Assembly: GCA_027482245.1 (NCBI GenBank)
Contig: JAIXWG010000021.1
Span: 1 to 64,000, forward strand
Direction: 5' to 3'
Origin: Acetobacteraceae bacterium
GTDB taxonomy: Bacteria > Pseudomonadota > Alphaproteobacteria > Acetobacterales > Acetobacteraceae
Length of the DNA: 64,000 nt
Shown one piece after another: positions 43,424 to 52,748 of the stretch. A model generated the notes under the pieces. The model made no database searches and was not told the origin of the DNA. It saw only the letters and a program-made list of their open reading frames with translations. Position 1 is the stretch's first letter; the number at the start of each line of letters is the position of its first letter. The position numbers and the translations under genes are program-made.

Positions 43424-43960
43424 ATGACCGCCTCCCGCTTCACTCGCCGTACCGCCCTCGGCGCGGCCGTCCTCCTCGCCGGCGCCATCGGCGCGCAGGG
43501 TGCCATGGCGCAGAGCGCCAACTGCATCGACACGATGGCCCGGCTGCAGGAAGCCTCCCGCTTCGTCGGCGTCGCCTCCCGCGTCCATGTCGCGCAGGAC
43601 CTGCGCGAGGCCGGCCCCTTCACCGTCTTCGTGCCGACCAATGCGGCGGTCGATGCCGTCCGCCCGGCGCTGCAGCCGATCCTGTTCCCGGGCTCCGGTG
43701 ATGGCGGCGCTTCCGCCGATCCGGTGCTTGGCCCGGCGGCGGTGAACGCGCATATCCTCGAAGGGCGCTACACCTCCGCGGCGCTCGAGCCCGGTGCGAC
43801 GGTGACGGCGCGCAGCCGGGCCGGCACGCCCATCACCCTGTCCAATGTCGGCGGCAAGGTGACGCTGACGGCCCATGGCGTCACCGCCACCGTCCTGCGC
43901 TCCGACATCCTCTGCTCGAACGGCGTGATCCACGTGATCGACCACTCGCTGGTGCGGTGA
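43424..43960 (+). CDS. Secreted fasciclin-domain protein
   Basis: This 178-residue protein has a Tat-like signal (SRFTRRTALGAAVLLAGAIG) cut near residue 31. It contains one fasciclin (FAS1) domain: GPFTVFVPTNAAVDAV is the H1 box, AVNAHILEGRYT follows, and DILCSNGVIHVIDHSLV is the H2 region. FAS1 proteins mediate adhesion or act as extracellular matrix components. Two cysteines may form a disulphide. A 14-bp perfect hairpin follows the stop. Confidence 0.85.
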   Translation: MTASRFTRRTALGAAVLLAGAIGAQGAMAQSANCIDTMARLQEASRFVGVASRVHVAQDLREAGPFTVFVPTNAAVDAVRPALQPILFPGSGDGGASADPVLGPAAVNAHILEGRYTSAALEPGATVTARSRAGTPITLSNVGGKVTLTAHGVTATVLRSDILCSNGVIHVIDHSLVR

Positions 43961-43983
43961 CGCCGCGGCGCCTGGCCACCGGC

Positions 43984-44016
43984 GATGGCGGCGGCGCGCA
44001 ATGCGCCGCCGCCATC
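43984..44016. terminator. Perfect 14-bp hairpin after the fasciclin gene
   Basis: GATGGCGGCGGCGC (43984-43997) pairs without mismatch with GCGCCGCCGCCATC (44003-44016) around the loop GCAAT. It begins 24 bases after the fasciclin stop and ends 51 bases before the next start. There is no T-run. It could be a terminator or could reduce expression of the downstream membrane gene. Confidence 0.65.
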
Positions 44017-44067
44017 ACGGCTGATGCACGACACCCGCGACGAGCGGCGCCGAAGGGAGTGATCCAC

Positions 44068-45216
44068 ATGAGACGATCCGGGGCCTTCCCCAAGCCCTTG
44101 ATGGCTGCCGGCTTCGCTGTCCCCTGGCTGGCCTGGACGACGGCGGCAGAGGCCCATGTCAAATGGTTCGCCCCCTACATCGTCGCCGCGCCGCAGCGGC
44201 CGGTGCTGGCGACGCTGTCGGATGCCTGGTTCTGGATCGGCATCGCCCTGGTGCTGGCCTGCTTCCTGGCCACGCGGCTGGTCGAGACCAGCCGGTACGG
44301 CGTGGTGATCCTCGATGCGCTGGACCGCGTCACGACCCCGCTCTGGCGGCGGCTCGACGATTTTGTGCGCGCCATCATCGCGGCCTTCTTCGTCGCGATC
44401 TTCGCCATGGGCGGGATCTACCTGACGCCGGACCTGAAGACGCCGCATGAATGGGTGTCCTGGGGCCAGCTGCTGATCGCTGCGGGCATCTTCTCACGCC
44501 GCACGACGATACTTTCCGCCACCGGAATTATCGGACTTTGGGCGCTGGCGGTGCGCGACTACGGGATCTACCACCTGCTCGACTACCTCGCCCTCGGCCT
44601 GGCCACCGCCGCCTATCTCGTGCTTGCGGCCTCGCGGCGCGGGCTGTGGTGCGCCCATCGGTTCGAGGTTCTGCGCTGGGGGCTTGCGGTGGCGCTGATG
44701 TGGTCCAGCATGGAGAAGTTCGCCTATCCCGACTGGTTCTATCCTCTCGCGCAGGAGAAGCCCTTCCTGACCCTCGGGCTGCCGCGCGACGCCTTCATTC
44801 CCATGGCGGGCGTGGCCGAGTTCACGCTCGGCTTCGGCCTGGTATGGACACCGCTGGTGCGCCGCTTGTCCGGGGTGGCCCTGCTGGTGACCTTCACCAC
44901 GGCGGTCTTCCCTTTCGGCCGCATTGACCTGATCGGCCACGGTCTCATCATGGCGATTCTCATCGCCGTGGTGGCCGAGCAGGACCGCGAGCCGACGCCG
45001 CTGGCCCGGTGGCAGGAGGCGATCCGCCAGCCGCTGCTTGGCGTGCCCCTGGCCCTCGCCGTGGCGCTGGCGATCTTCGGCAGCGGCTACGCCGGCCTGC
45101 ATGCGCTGCTGTACCCTGCCGGGTCCTATTCCCTGCCGCCAGCGTCGGAGCGATCCACCCACGGCTTCGATCCGGATCACCCGCACGGTCACGGTGGTCG
45201 CACGCATCGGCAGTAA
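44068..45216 (+). CDS. Polytopic membrane protein of unknown function (DoxX-like core)
   Basis: This 382-residue protein has a signal-like first helix ending in AEAHVKWF. About eight further helices follow, including a DoxX-like segment (LRWGLAVALMWSSMEKFAYP, then FTLGFGLVWTPLVRRLSG). The C-terminus is His-rich (DPDHPHGHGGRTHRQ) and could bind metal. The ATG follows AAGGGAG. The gene order fasciclin then membrane protein suggests shared regulation or envelope location, but no function is known. Confidence 0.65.
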   Translation: MRRSGAFPKPLMAAGFAVPWLAWTTAAEAHVKWFAPYIVAAPQRPVLATLSDAWFWIGIALVLACFLATRLVETSRYGVVILDALDRVTTPLWRRLDDFVRAIIAAFFVAIFAMGGIYLTPDLKTPHEWVSWGQLLIAAGIFSRRTTILSATGIIGLWALAVRDYGIYHLLDYLALGLATAAYLVLAASRRGLWCAHRFEVLRWGLAVALMWSSMEKFAYPDWFYPLAQEKPFLTLGLPRDAFIPMAGVAEFTLGFGLVWTPLVRRLSGVALLVTFTTAVFPFGRIDLIGHGLIMAILIAVVAEQDREPTPLARWQEAIRQPLLGVPLALAVALAIFGSGYAGLHALLYPAGSYSLPPASERSTHGFDPDHPHGHGGRTHRQ

Positions 45217-45249
45217 AGGCCTGGTCACGAGACAAGGTTGCGCATCGCG

Positions 45250-45317
45250 ACGGTGGATAGGGCTTGTCGAAGGTCCTCCTGCAGCAGCGGTGAGAACCGG
45301 GGAATGAAAGTCTCTGC
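45250..45317 (+). repeat. 68-bp dispersed direct repeat, copy A
   Basis: By eye this segment is about 80% identical over 68 bases to 52269-52336 in the same orientation. The longest shared blocks are GCAGCGGTG-like and GAAAGTCTCTG. The two copies lie on either side of the giant secreted-protein gene. They do not match a known RNA that I recognise. Confidence 0.6.
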
Positions 45318-45418
45318 GGGCGCAGTGTGCGCGGTGCGCCGCGCCAGTGATTCATCATCCGGCGCGCACGGAAACTTTCAGCGGCGCATTGGAATCGCCT
45401 GCCGCCCGGATCGGCCTT

Positions 45419-48400
45419 TCAGAGCCAGACTGCGGCGGCAGACAGCATCGGCGTACCGCTCACGACCAATTCGAAGTCAGCGATGCCGTCGCCGTCGACG
45501 TCGCCTGCCAACATGCCACGGGCGTAGCGCAGCTGGCCCGCCAGCGAACCGAAAGCCGAAGTTCCGATCCAGGCAAATGCCTGGTTGCCTGCCAGCGCAG
45601 AATCGGCGTCGATCTCCGACAGGTCGATCATGTCGTTCTCCGCCAGGGAGAAGTCGCCGATCGTATCCCGCCTGGCCGAACCGGCCGGGCTGTCGGACAC
45701 GTCCAGGAAGCGGAAAACATCTGGCGCGGCGCCGCCGAGAAGAACGTCTCGTCCTTCGCCACCGATCAGCGTGTCCGCCCCGGCGCCGCCATAGACCGAG
45801 TCGTTGCCGCGCCCTGCGGTCAGGAGGTTGTCGCCAGTATTGCCGTCGAGCCGGTTGGCGATTTCGTTGCCCGCGCCAGCCAGGTTGGCCGTGCCCATCA
45901 GGCTCAGCCGCTCCACCTCGGCGTTCAGCGTATAGCTGATGGACGCAAGAACCCGGTCATACCCGCCGCCAGCCTGTTCGACGACCGCGTCGGCCGAGGT
46001 GCTGACAATGTATGTGTCGTCGCCGTCGCCACCTTCGAGGCGGCTCTGGCCCAGGCCGCCATCCAGCCGGTCGTTGCCGGCGCCGCCGATCAGCGTGTCG
46101 TTGCCGCCAAGGCCGTAAAGCGAGTCATCGCCCGCGTCGCCATCCAGGATATTGGCGGCTGCATTGCCGTCCAGCCGATTGGCCAGGCCGTTGCCCGTGC
46201 CGTTGAGGTCGGCCATGCCGGCCAGGCTCAGGCGTTCCACCTCTGCCGCGAGCACCGCGTCGATCGAGGCCATCACGCGGTCGTAGCCGCCATCGGCCGC
46301 CTCCCAGATCGAGTCGAGGGCGTCATCGACCAAGTAGGTGTCGTTGCCGGCGCCTCCTTCCATCCGGTCGGCGCCCTGGCCGCCATCCAGGCGATCCGCG
46401 CCCATCCCGCCGATCAGCGAGTCATCACCGGCGCCGCCCGACAGGACATCGTCGCCCGCATCGCCGTTGAGGATATCGTTGCCGTCTTCACCGGCGACCC
46501 GATTGGTCCTCTCGTCCCCGCGCAGCGTATCGTCACCCCGGCCGCCCAGCAGGTTCTCGAAGCCGATGAGGACCGAGCCGAGCGCCGATCCGGCGTAGCC
46601 TTGGCCAAAGGCGATGTTCGCATCGACGCCGGCGCTGTCGCCCTCGTAGCTCAGGAGGTCGATCCCCTCGCCGCCATCCAGAAGATCGGCGCCGTAGCCC
46701 GATCCGATGATCGTGTCGTTGCCGCCAAGGCCCCTGACGGTGTCGAAGCCATCGGCGCCGGTCAGCACATTCGTCAGACCGTTGCCGGTGATGACGTTGT
46801 CGCTCTCATTCCCGGCGCCACGCCGTGCGGCACCGGACAGCGTCAGGTTCTCGGTCCCGCCATTCAGTGTGTGGTTGATGAAGGAGATCACGGTGTCGAT
46901 ATCGGAGTCCGACGTCTCCACCACCAGGTCACGGATGTTGTCGACCACGTAGGTGTCGTTGCCCTCGCCCCCGGTCATGGTGTCCGCCCCGGCGCCGCCA
47001 TCAAGCGTGTCGTTCGCGAAGCCGGTGGTCAGCAGGTCATTGCCGCCGAGGCCGAGCAGCACCATCGGCGACCCGCTGGCCATCGACGTGGTGTCGATGA
47101 TGTCAGCCAGTCCGGTCCCGGCGCGGCCAAGCGCGTTGTAGCTGGATGTGCCCTCGACGAAGCCGTTCTGGTCGGTGGTCGTCGCGTAGACCTGGATGTC
47201 CTTGCCGGCGATGTCCGCCCGCGCGGCCAGGGCAATGTCGGTGGCGCCCGGGATGTCGTTCCAGGCGAAGGCGTCGGGTTCCGAGACGCGCCAGCGATAG
47301 GTGACGCCGGCGATGCCCTCTGCATCCTCCAGCCCGTCGATCAGCAGGAAGGCATCCAGGCCCGGCAGCCAGCTCAGCGTGAGGTCCCCGGTGAGCGGAG
47401 GGTTCGGCACCACCGTCAGCGTGAAGTCGGTGGAAGCGGAAAGCCCGTACTGGTCGCGCAGCGTCACGCGCACCGTGTACTGCCCTGCATCCTCCGGGGC
47501 CGGCAAGCCCAGGAACCGGCCACTGGGCACATCGATGCCGAGCCATCCTGGCAGGGCGCTGCCGTCGGCGAGGGTCGCGCTGTAGGTGGCATGGCCCTCC
47601 AGCCGCGGGTCGCCGGGGGTGGGAAAGTCCGGATCGGTGAAGATCCCCGCAGGCATGTCGATGGCGTTGGCGACATTGACGGCGAAACGCAGCGCGGGCG
47701 GCGTGCCGATGACGGCGGGCGATTCGTTCACATTGCTGACGAGGATGACGTAGGGGGTCGAGCTTTCCCACTTGCCATCGGAGACGGTGAAGACGAGGTC
47801 GTACCAGTTGTTGCCGTCGGCATCGCGCGGCGCCTCGAAGTCCGGCACCTCGCGGAAGCGCAACTCGCCCGTCGCGGCATCCAGGGTGAAGGCATCGGCA
47901 TCGGTGCCGCCGAGAGTCCAGATGAAGGTGCTGGTGCCGTCCCCGTCATAGCCGGTGGCCTGGAACACCACGCTCGTCGTGCCTTCGCGAACGCCCAGGC
48001 CGCCGCCGAAATTGGCCTGCGGCGTCCATTCATTGGCGGAGGTGACGATGATGCTGACGGGCGCGCTGCCGGAAAGGCGGCCATCCGCCGCGGTGACGAC
48101 GATGTCGTAGACGTTGTCGCCGCCGGCATCGATCGGCGCCAGGTGCTGCGGCGGCACCTTGAAGGTCACCGCGCCGGTCGTCGCATCCACGTTGAATAGC
48201 GCCGCGTCGGTGCCGCTGATGGACCATGTCACCGTGTCGCCCTCGTCATCGAAGGCGGTCGCCTGATAGGCGACGGGGTCGCGTTCTCCGCTGACATAGC
48301 CGGCCGTGCGGGCGGAGGTGATGACCGGTGCATCCGGCCGGTCGGTCACGGTCAGGGCCACGGCCTGCGTCGTGGTGGCCTCGCCGTCGGAGGCGGTGAC

Positions 48401-51202
48401 GGTGATGGCGTAGACGTTGTCGCCCCCCGCATCGGCCGGCGCCTTGCCGTCTGGCGCCGCAAGGAACCGCAGCGCGCCGGTCGCCGGGTCGAGCGTGAAG
48501 AGGGCGCGGTCGGTGCCGCCGAGCGTCCACCGCAGCGGCGCCGCCTCGACGTCGTATCCGGTCGCCTGATAGGCGATGCCGGTGCCGAATTCCTGGAACC
48601 GGGCCGTGGCGGCAGAGGTGATGGTCGGCGCCTGGTTGGGATCATCGCGCAGGATGGTGCCGATCGCGGCGCCTTCGCGGATCATCGGCCCGCCTGTCCG
48701 GGCCAGGCTTACCGTGAAGGTTTCCGTGGGTTCCGCCGCCGTGTCGCCGGCCACCTGGACGGTGATGACCTTGCTGGTCTCGTTCGGCCCGAAGACAACG
48801 GTGCCGCTGGGCAGCACGCCGCCGACGAAATCGGCCGCATTGGCCGGGCTGGTCCCACTGCCGGCAACCGACCAGCCGATCGCCTCCGTCGTGCCGAGCA
48901 GGCCGGAGCGGAGTACGGCGAAGGTGAAGGCCGTGCTGCCGCCATTGCCCTCCGCCCGCGTCGCGTTCAGCGCCGACAGGGTGAAGGTCGGCGCCCCCTC
49001 GATGATCGTCGCTGTGGCTTCGAGGAATCCCTTGGGCAGCGCCGACCAGATCGAGGGATTGTCGAGGCGGATGGTGAAGGCCTCGTTCCCCTCGGCGATG
49101 CCGTCGCCGACGATCGGCACGAGGATCGTCTTCACCAGGTCGCCCGGCGCGAAGGACAGCGACCCGCGATGGTCGTAGAAATCCGTCCCGCGCCCCGCCG
49201 TGCCCGGCAGCGCGGTCCAGTCGAGGGTGAGGGGGCGCGTCAGCGTGGATGGCGCGGTCACGGTGAAGGCTGCGTAGGTCAGCCCTGAATGGCCCTCGGC
49301 CACGGTGATGCTGGTGATGGCGACGGCCCGGCCCGGCGTCGCGGTCGGCGTGCTGCCATCATACGCCAGTTCAATGGCCGGCGCCGCGCCGTCGTCATCC
49401 ATGATCGTGAGGTTCGCCGCCCCGCGGGCGATGCCTGCGCCCGTGGCGTCGGACAGCCGGATGGTCAGGGTCTCGGCCCCCTCCACCAGCGAGTCGTTGG
49501 CCAGTGTGATCGGCACGATCTTGCGCGTCTCGCCTGCCAGGAAGGTGACGACGCCTGTCCTGGCGCCGGGCGCGACGTCGTTGGCGAAGCTGGCGGTACC
49601 ATCCTCCAGCGTCCAGCGCACGCTGGAGGCGACGGTGAGCGCCTTGGTGAGTTCGATCGCGAAGCTGCCGGTCGGCGAGGATTCCAGCCGCGACAGGTCA
49701 CGGACGAGGAAGCCCTCGTCGTCGTTCAGGATGGTCACGCGGGTGGCGCTCAGCCCGTCCGGCAGCAGAGCGCCGATGGGGTTCGACAGGTCAACGATGA
49801 AGGCCTCGTCGCCCTCCCACAACCCATCGGCCAGTATGGGGACGGCGATGGTCTTGCTGGTTTCACCCGGCGCGAAGATGAGCGTGCCGGACACCGGCGT
49901 GAAATCCTCGCCGGCCACGGCGCTGAAGTTCCGCGTCGCGTAGTCGACGCTGGCGGTGACGCCGAGCGCCTGGCCGAGATTCACCGTGACCAGCGCCGTG
50001 CTGCCGCCGCTGCCCTCCCGCACGCGCGCTGGCGCCGAGAGCGAGAACAGGGCGTCGGCGCCCGAGGCGCCGATTCCGCCATCGTCGTCGAACAGGTAGA
50101 GCGTCGCGAACTGGTCGGGCATCACGACGCCCTGCGCATCGAACAGCCGGATGCGGAACGTCTCCAGATCAGGTTCGGGGGTGGCGTCGTTGATCAGCGC
50201 GACGCGGATTTCCTGGACCGGGCCGGCCGAGAAATCCAGCACGCCGCTCTGCGCCACGTAGTCCTGGCCGGCGATGGCGGAACCGTCCACGGTCTCGAAG
50301 CGGATGGTCGCGGGGAAGGCGACGTTGGCGTTGAGGAACACGCGGACGGTCGCGAAGCCGTTCTGCTCCCCGGGCAGGAGCCGCGGATAGGGGACCTGTG
50401 TCTCGGAATCCTCGATGAAGACCGCGGTGCGCTCCCCGGCGTAGAAGGAACGGGGATCCCGGTGGTCCGGGCGGTTGCTGAGGACAAGTCTGGCGACACC
50501 GGTTTCGTCCGCCGCGCCGCCCACCAGTCGAGTGGTCTCCAACGCCGCCATCGAAGCCGCGACGCCGCTGCCCTGGAGTGTGAAGAAGTCGACCCTGTTG
50601 CCCGCATCAAACCCCGACCGTGCGACGTTGTTGGAGGCGGAGCCGAGGAGCCAGTTGATGTCCTCATACCGGAACTCCGCCAGCGCCGTTCCGGGGAGGG
50701 CGTTGGGGATATAGGGCCCGCCGAGATTCACCGGCATGCCCGCCTCGGGCATCGACAGCCGCATTTGGAACGCGTTGAGCGTCGAGTTGTTCAAGCTGAA
50801 GAAGCCGACATCGTCCCAGGTGATGGTGACGGTGTGCGTCGCCGCGTCGAGGTCGAGCCATACACGGTTGGCGCCGGTCGAGGTGCCCTCCAGCGTGGCG
50901 CGCGCGCGGACCTCCGGCGCGATGGTCGCGTTGCGCGTATCCACATCCGCCCAGAAGGCCGCGATCATGGGGTTCGACGTATACGGGAAGGGCTCTGGCG
51001 TGTAGGCGGAGGTGCCGGCGGCGAAGCTGACAACCCCGTTCATGCTCACATAGAGACCGGCATAGTACTTGCCGGCAAAATTGAAGCCCGCGGGGAACAC
51101 GTCGCGGAAATCCACATAGGTGGAGGCGTCGTCGTTACGCTGGATGACATATTCGCCGAAGCCGGCGGGGCCACCGAGGCCGTTGATCAGGTCTGCCGGC
51201 AT
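45419..51202 (-). CDS. Giant type I-secreted NIDO/Calx-beta/cadherin/RTX protein
   Basis: This 1927-residue protein has no Sec signal. In order it contains: a NIDO-like N-terminus (GLYVSMNGVVSFAAGTS, PMIAAFWADVDTRNATI); about five Calx-beta repeats (to about residue 850; e.g. REGSGGSTALVTVNLGQAL); three cadherin-like repeats sharing the pattern GTDxALF...DATTGAV; a dystroglycan-type cadherin-like domain (ALPGWLGIDVPSGRFLGLPA); an Ig-like domain; and four RTX blocks with GGxGxDxL nonapeptides (e.g. LDGGAGADTMTGGEGNDTYV). It ends in a serralysin-like tail (DVDGDGIADFELVVSG), the usual type I secretion signal. Calcium-folded outside the cell, it is probably an adhesin or matrix protein. The start at 51202 gives MPADLINGLGG; an upstream in-frame ATG at 51250 is less likely. 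No dedicated T1SS ABC or TolC gene is near. Confidence 0.88.
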   Translation of the reverse strand: MPADLINGLGGPAGFGEYVIQRNDDASTYVDFRDVFPAGFNFAGKYYAGLYVSMNGVVSFAAGTSAYTPEPFPYTSNPMIAAFWADVDTRNATIAPEVRARATLEGTSTGANRVWLDLDAATHTVTITWDDVGFFSLNNSTLNAFQMRLSMPEAGMPVNLGGPYIPNALPGTALAEFRYEDINWLLGSASNNVARSGFDAGNRVDFFTLQGSGVAASMAALETTRLVGGAADETGVARLVLSNRPDHRDPRSFYAGERTAVFIEDSETQVPYPRLLPGEQNGFATVRVFLNANVAFPATIRFETVDGSAIAGQDYVAQSGVLDFSAGPVQEIRVALINDATPEPDLETFRIRLFDAQGVVMPDQFATLYLFDDDGGIGASGADALFSLSAPARVREGSGGSTALVTVNLGQALGVTASVDYATRNFSAVAGEDFTPVSGTLIFAPGETSKTIAVPILADGLWEGDEAFIVDLSNPIGALLPDGLSATRVTILNDDEGFLVRDLSRLESSPTGSFAIELTKALTVASSVRWTLEDGTASFANDVAPGARTGVVTFLAGETRKIVPITLANDSLVEGAETLTIRLSDATGAGIARGAANLTIMDDDGAAPAIELAYDGSTPTATPGRAVAITSITVAEGHSGLTYAAFTVTAPSTLTRPLTLDWTALPGTAGRGTDFYDHRGSLSFAPGDLVKTILVPIVGDGIAEGNEAFTIRLDNPSIWSALPKGFLEATATIIEGAPTFTLSALNATRAEGNGGSTAFTFAVLRSGLLGTTEAIGWSVAGSGTSPANAADFVGGVLPSGTVVFGPNETSKVITVQVAGDTAAEPTETFTVSLARTGGPMIREGAAIGTILRDDPNQAPTITSAATARFQEFGTGIAYQATGYDVEAAPLRWTLGGTDRALFTLDPATGALRFLAAPDGKAPADAGGDNVYAITVTASDGEATTTQAVALTVTDRPDAPVITSARTAGYVSGERDPVAYQATAFDDEGDTVTWSISGTDAALFNVDATTGAVTFKVPPQHLAPIDAGGDNVYDIVVTAADGRLSGSAPVSIIVTSANEWTPQANFGGGLGVREGTTSVVFQATGYDGDGTSTFIWTLGGTDADAFTLDAATGELRFREVPDFEAPRDADGNNWYDLVFTVSDGKWESSTPYVILVSNVNESPAVIGTPPALRFAVNVANAIDMPAGIFTDPDFPTPGDPRLEGHATYSATLADGSALPGWLGIDVPSGRFLGLPAPEDAGQYTVRVTLRDQYGLSASTDFTLTVVPNPPLTGDLTLSWLPGLDAFLLIDGLEDAEGIAGVTYRWRVSEPDAFAWNDIPGATDIALAARADIAGKDIQVYATTTDQNGFVEGTSSYNALGRAGTGLADIIDTTSMASGSPMVLLGLGGNDLLTTGFANDTLDGGAGADTMTGGEGNDTYVVDNIRDLVVETSDSDIDTVISFINHTLNGGTENLTLSGAARRGAGNESDNVITGNGLTNVLTGADGFDTVRGLGGNDTIIGSGYGADLLDGGEGIDLLSYEGDSAGVDANIAFGQGYAGSALGSVLIGFENLLGGRGDDTLRGDERTNRVAGEDGNDILNGDAGDDVLSGGAGDDSLIGGMGADRLDGGQGADRMEGGAGNDTYLVDDALDSIWEAADGGYDRVMASIDAVLAAEVERLSLAGMADLNGTGNGLANRLDGNAAANILDGDAGDDSLYGLGGNDTLIGGAGNDRLDGGLGQSRLEGGDGDDTYIVSTSADAVVEQAGGGYDRVLASISYTLNAEVERLSLMGTANLAGAGNEIANRLDGNTGDNLLTAGRGNDSVYGGAGADTLIGGEGRDVLLGGAAPDVFRFLDVSDSPAGSARRDTIGDFSLAENDMIDLSEIDADSALAGNQAFAWIGTSAFGSLAGQLRYARGMLAGDVDGDGIADFELVVSGTPMLSAAAVWL

Positions 51203-51541
51203 GACGGTGTCTCCGCGTCGCCTGATCCCGTCCGGGATCGGAAGGAGCACGCCACTTAGGGTTGAGTGTGAACGTGAAACGACGACGGAGCAAGCTAGCG
51301 CTCCTCGGCTGAACGCGGCTTCGCCGGCGTCGCGTCCCGGGTCGTGGCGGAGCGGGTCCCGGGCGGGTAGCGAACCCCTGGCTGAGCGAAGGGAAGCGCA
51401 CCGGGCGGCGTGGCGGGATCGTGTTTCATCGCGTGGTGCAGGAGCGGGATGATTCTCGGCGGGTTGGGCCGCCGGGTCAGGCGGGCACGGCCGCGAGCCT
51501 GGCGGTGGCGTGATCGCTGCCGCGGCTGATGGCCTCCCGGG

Positions 51542-51714
51542 TCATGGAGCGGGGTCGCTGGGAACAATGCCGAGCGCGTCGGTGCGGGGCTTGATCGCGC
51601 CGCTGAGACGCGCGATCGGGTTCGTCGGATGCGGCTTGTCCCGGCGCGGGGCGGGGACATGCATGTGGGCGAGCACATCCTCCTTGGCGCCCTCCATCAG
51701 GATGGCGAACTTCG
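51542..51714 (-). pseudogene. IS256-family transposase fragment
   Basis: The minus-strand frame ending at 51542 encodes AKFAILMEGAKEDVLAHM and then NPIARLSGAIKPRTDALGIV. This corresponds to the conserved C-terminal section of IS256-type transposases (EDVLA...P...STNPLERLNGEIKRRTDVVGIFPN). It is bounded by an in-frame stop just upstream and a premature stop after about 57 residues. The catalytic DDE part and both IS ends are missing, so it is a dead remnant. Confidence 0.7.
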
Positions 51715-51837
51715 CTCAGCCAGGGGCTTCGCTAGGCGCTCCGTGCTCCGGACCTCCTGCACCAGCACGAGGGACGCGAGCCGCCTTCCGTACGCGGTTA
51801 CCGCCTAGCGGGATGCACGTTACGCGGTGCCGCCCGC

Positions 51838-52029
51838 TCACCGATCGCCGTGCTTCCGGCTGGCCTGCATCGCCTTGTTCACGCCGCCCTGCTTGAGGTC
51901 GCCGCTGTTCTTCGAACCCGCGCGGGCGTCCTTCGGGTTGGCCTTGCCGGCGGCGGCGTTGTTGCCGCCCTGGGGAGCACGGCCGGCGGCGGGGAGGGGA
52001 GGGAGCTTGGCCGTGCTGCTGGTGTCCTT
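51838..52029 (-). pseudogene. Possible broken small basic protein
   Basis: A minus-strand frame between stops encodes 63 residues including NNAAAGKANPKDARAGSKNS and GVNKAMQASRKHGDR. Its Lys/Asn/Ser-rich composition is unlike random GC-rich reading frames. No normal start codon occurs in the first 50 codons, so it is either truncated or chance. The function was not recognised. Confidence 0.25.
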
Positions 52030-52268
52030 TCAGGACGATGCCGCCGGCGTCCGGCGTGCGGGAAACGCGAAGTAGCGACCGAGTGGCGGTGGAGGCCGCG
52101 GCTTCCGGCATGGGTCTGCGCAGCATAGCCAAGACAGATCAGGAAGTTCAGGCTGGCCGTGTCGATGCGGCGACCCTCAAGGTCCGGAGAGCCGTTCGTT
52201 CCGGCCTCGACTCATCAACCCTTGCTCGAAAGCCGTAGCGAGACAGGCGCTTCCGCGCGGTCTGGGCA

Positions 52269-52336
52269 ACGGTGGAAGGGATCTGTGGAAAGTCCGACTG
52301 GAGCAGCGGTGGGGACCGAGGAACGAAAGTCTCTGG
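52269..52336 (+). repeat. 68-bp dispersed direct repeat, copy B
   Basis: This is the second copy of the repeat at 45250-45317, in the same orientation and 7.0 kb away, with about 13 mismatches. Read on the minus strand, both copies encode similar peptides in one frame (QRLSF-GPHRC---RTF), so either a decayed coding segment or a conserved DNA element could underlie them. Confidence 0.6.
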
Positions 52337-52748
52337 CCCTGGGCCCGAAGATGGTCCGGCCGAAGCAAAGGCGTCCTCAGCTTCATTAGGGGCCCTTTAA
52401 GCCACTTTTTCACTGCCTCCCGGGCATCAAGTGCCCTCGGGTAGTGTGAGGCCACGATCTGTGATCAGTTGGCGTCATACCTCGAGCTTGTAGTCGGCGG
52501 ACGAGTTTTCCAGTCTGGGCCGACGCCTCGCGGCACTTGTCTCGGTGTCGAACCAGCCATAGCATTGTAAATGTTGCCAACTTGATTTTGTGTGCGCAAG
52601 AAGCTTAGTCACTGGCGAGCGTGGCCCGGAAGGGGCACGACATCATGGGGTTCTCCCTACGAGTGTGCTTCCCTGAAATAGTCACGACGCTCGTGATCGG
52701 AAGCGTGACCTTATCGCGTCGCAACACTACCGCGCCCGGGACTTCGTA

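Larger units (their letters stand above)
51203..52748. other. 1.5-kb region without intact genes
   Basis: This stretch holds the upstream region of the giant RTX gene, an IS256-type transposase fragment, other broken protein-like frames, a copy of the 68-bp repeat, and the promoter region of the chemosensory operon. Open frames on both strands are short and lack convincing starts or family similarity. GC content falls visibly at 52385-52620 (for example TTGTAAATG and TTGATTTTG), unlike the neighbours. This suggests horizontally acquired or decayed DNA. No specific promoter could be assigned. Confidence 0.5.

Noticed and set aside
45600..47100. Regular short repeats resembling a CRISPR array
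   Set aside because: Period and content match RTX nonapeptide coding repeats; units are not identical and no cas genes are present.
45347..48199. Plus-strand open frame of 950 codons opposite the RTX gene
   Set aside because: Its repetitiveness (Val/Ala-rich periodic segments) is the mirror of the RTX and cadherin repeats on the other strand.
52269..52336. Segment with GGAAAGTCC resembling part of an RNase P RNA
   Set aside because: The other conserved RNase P regions are absent and a diverged copy exists at 45250-45317, so it is treated as a dispersed repeat.
52177..52455. Minus-strand frame of 92 codons
   Set aside because: It is mostly made of the 68-bp repeat and has no family similarity or good ribosome site.
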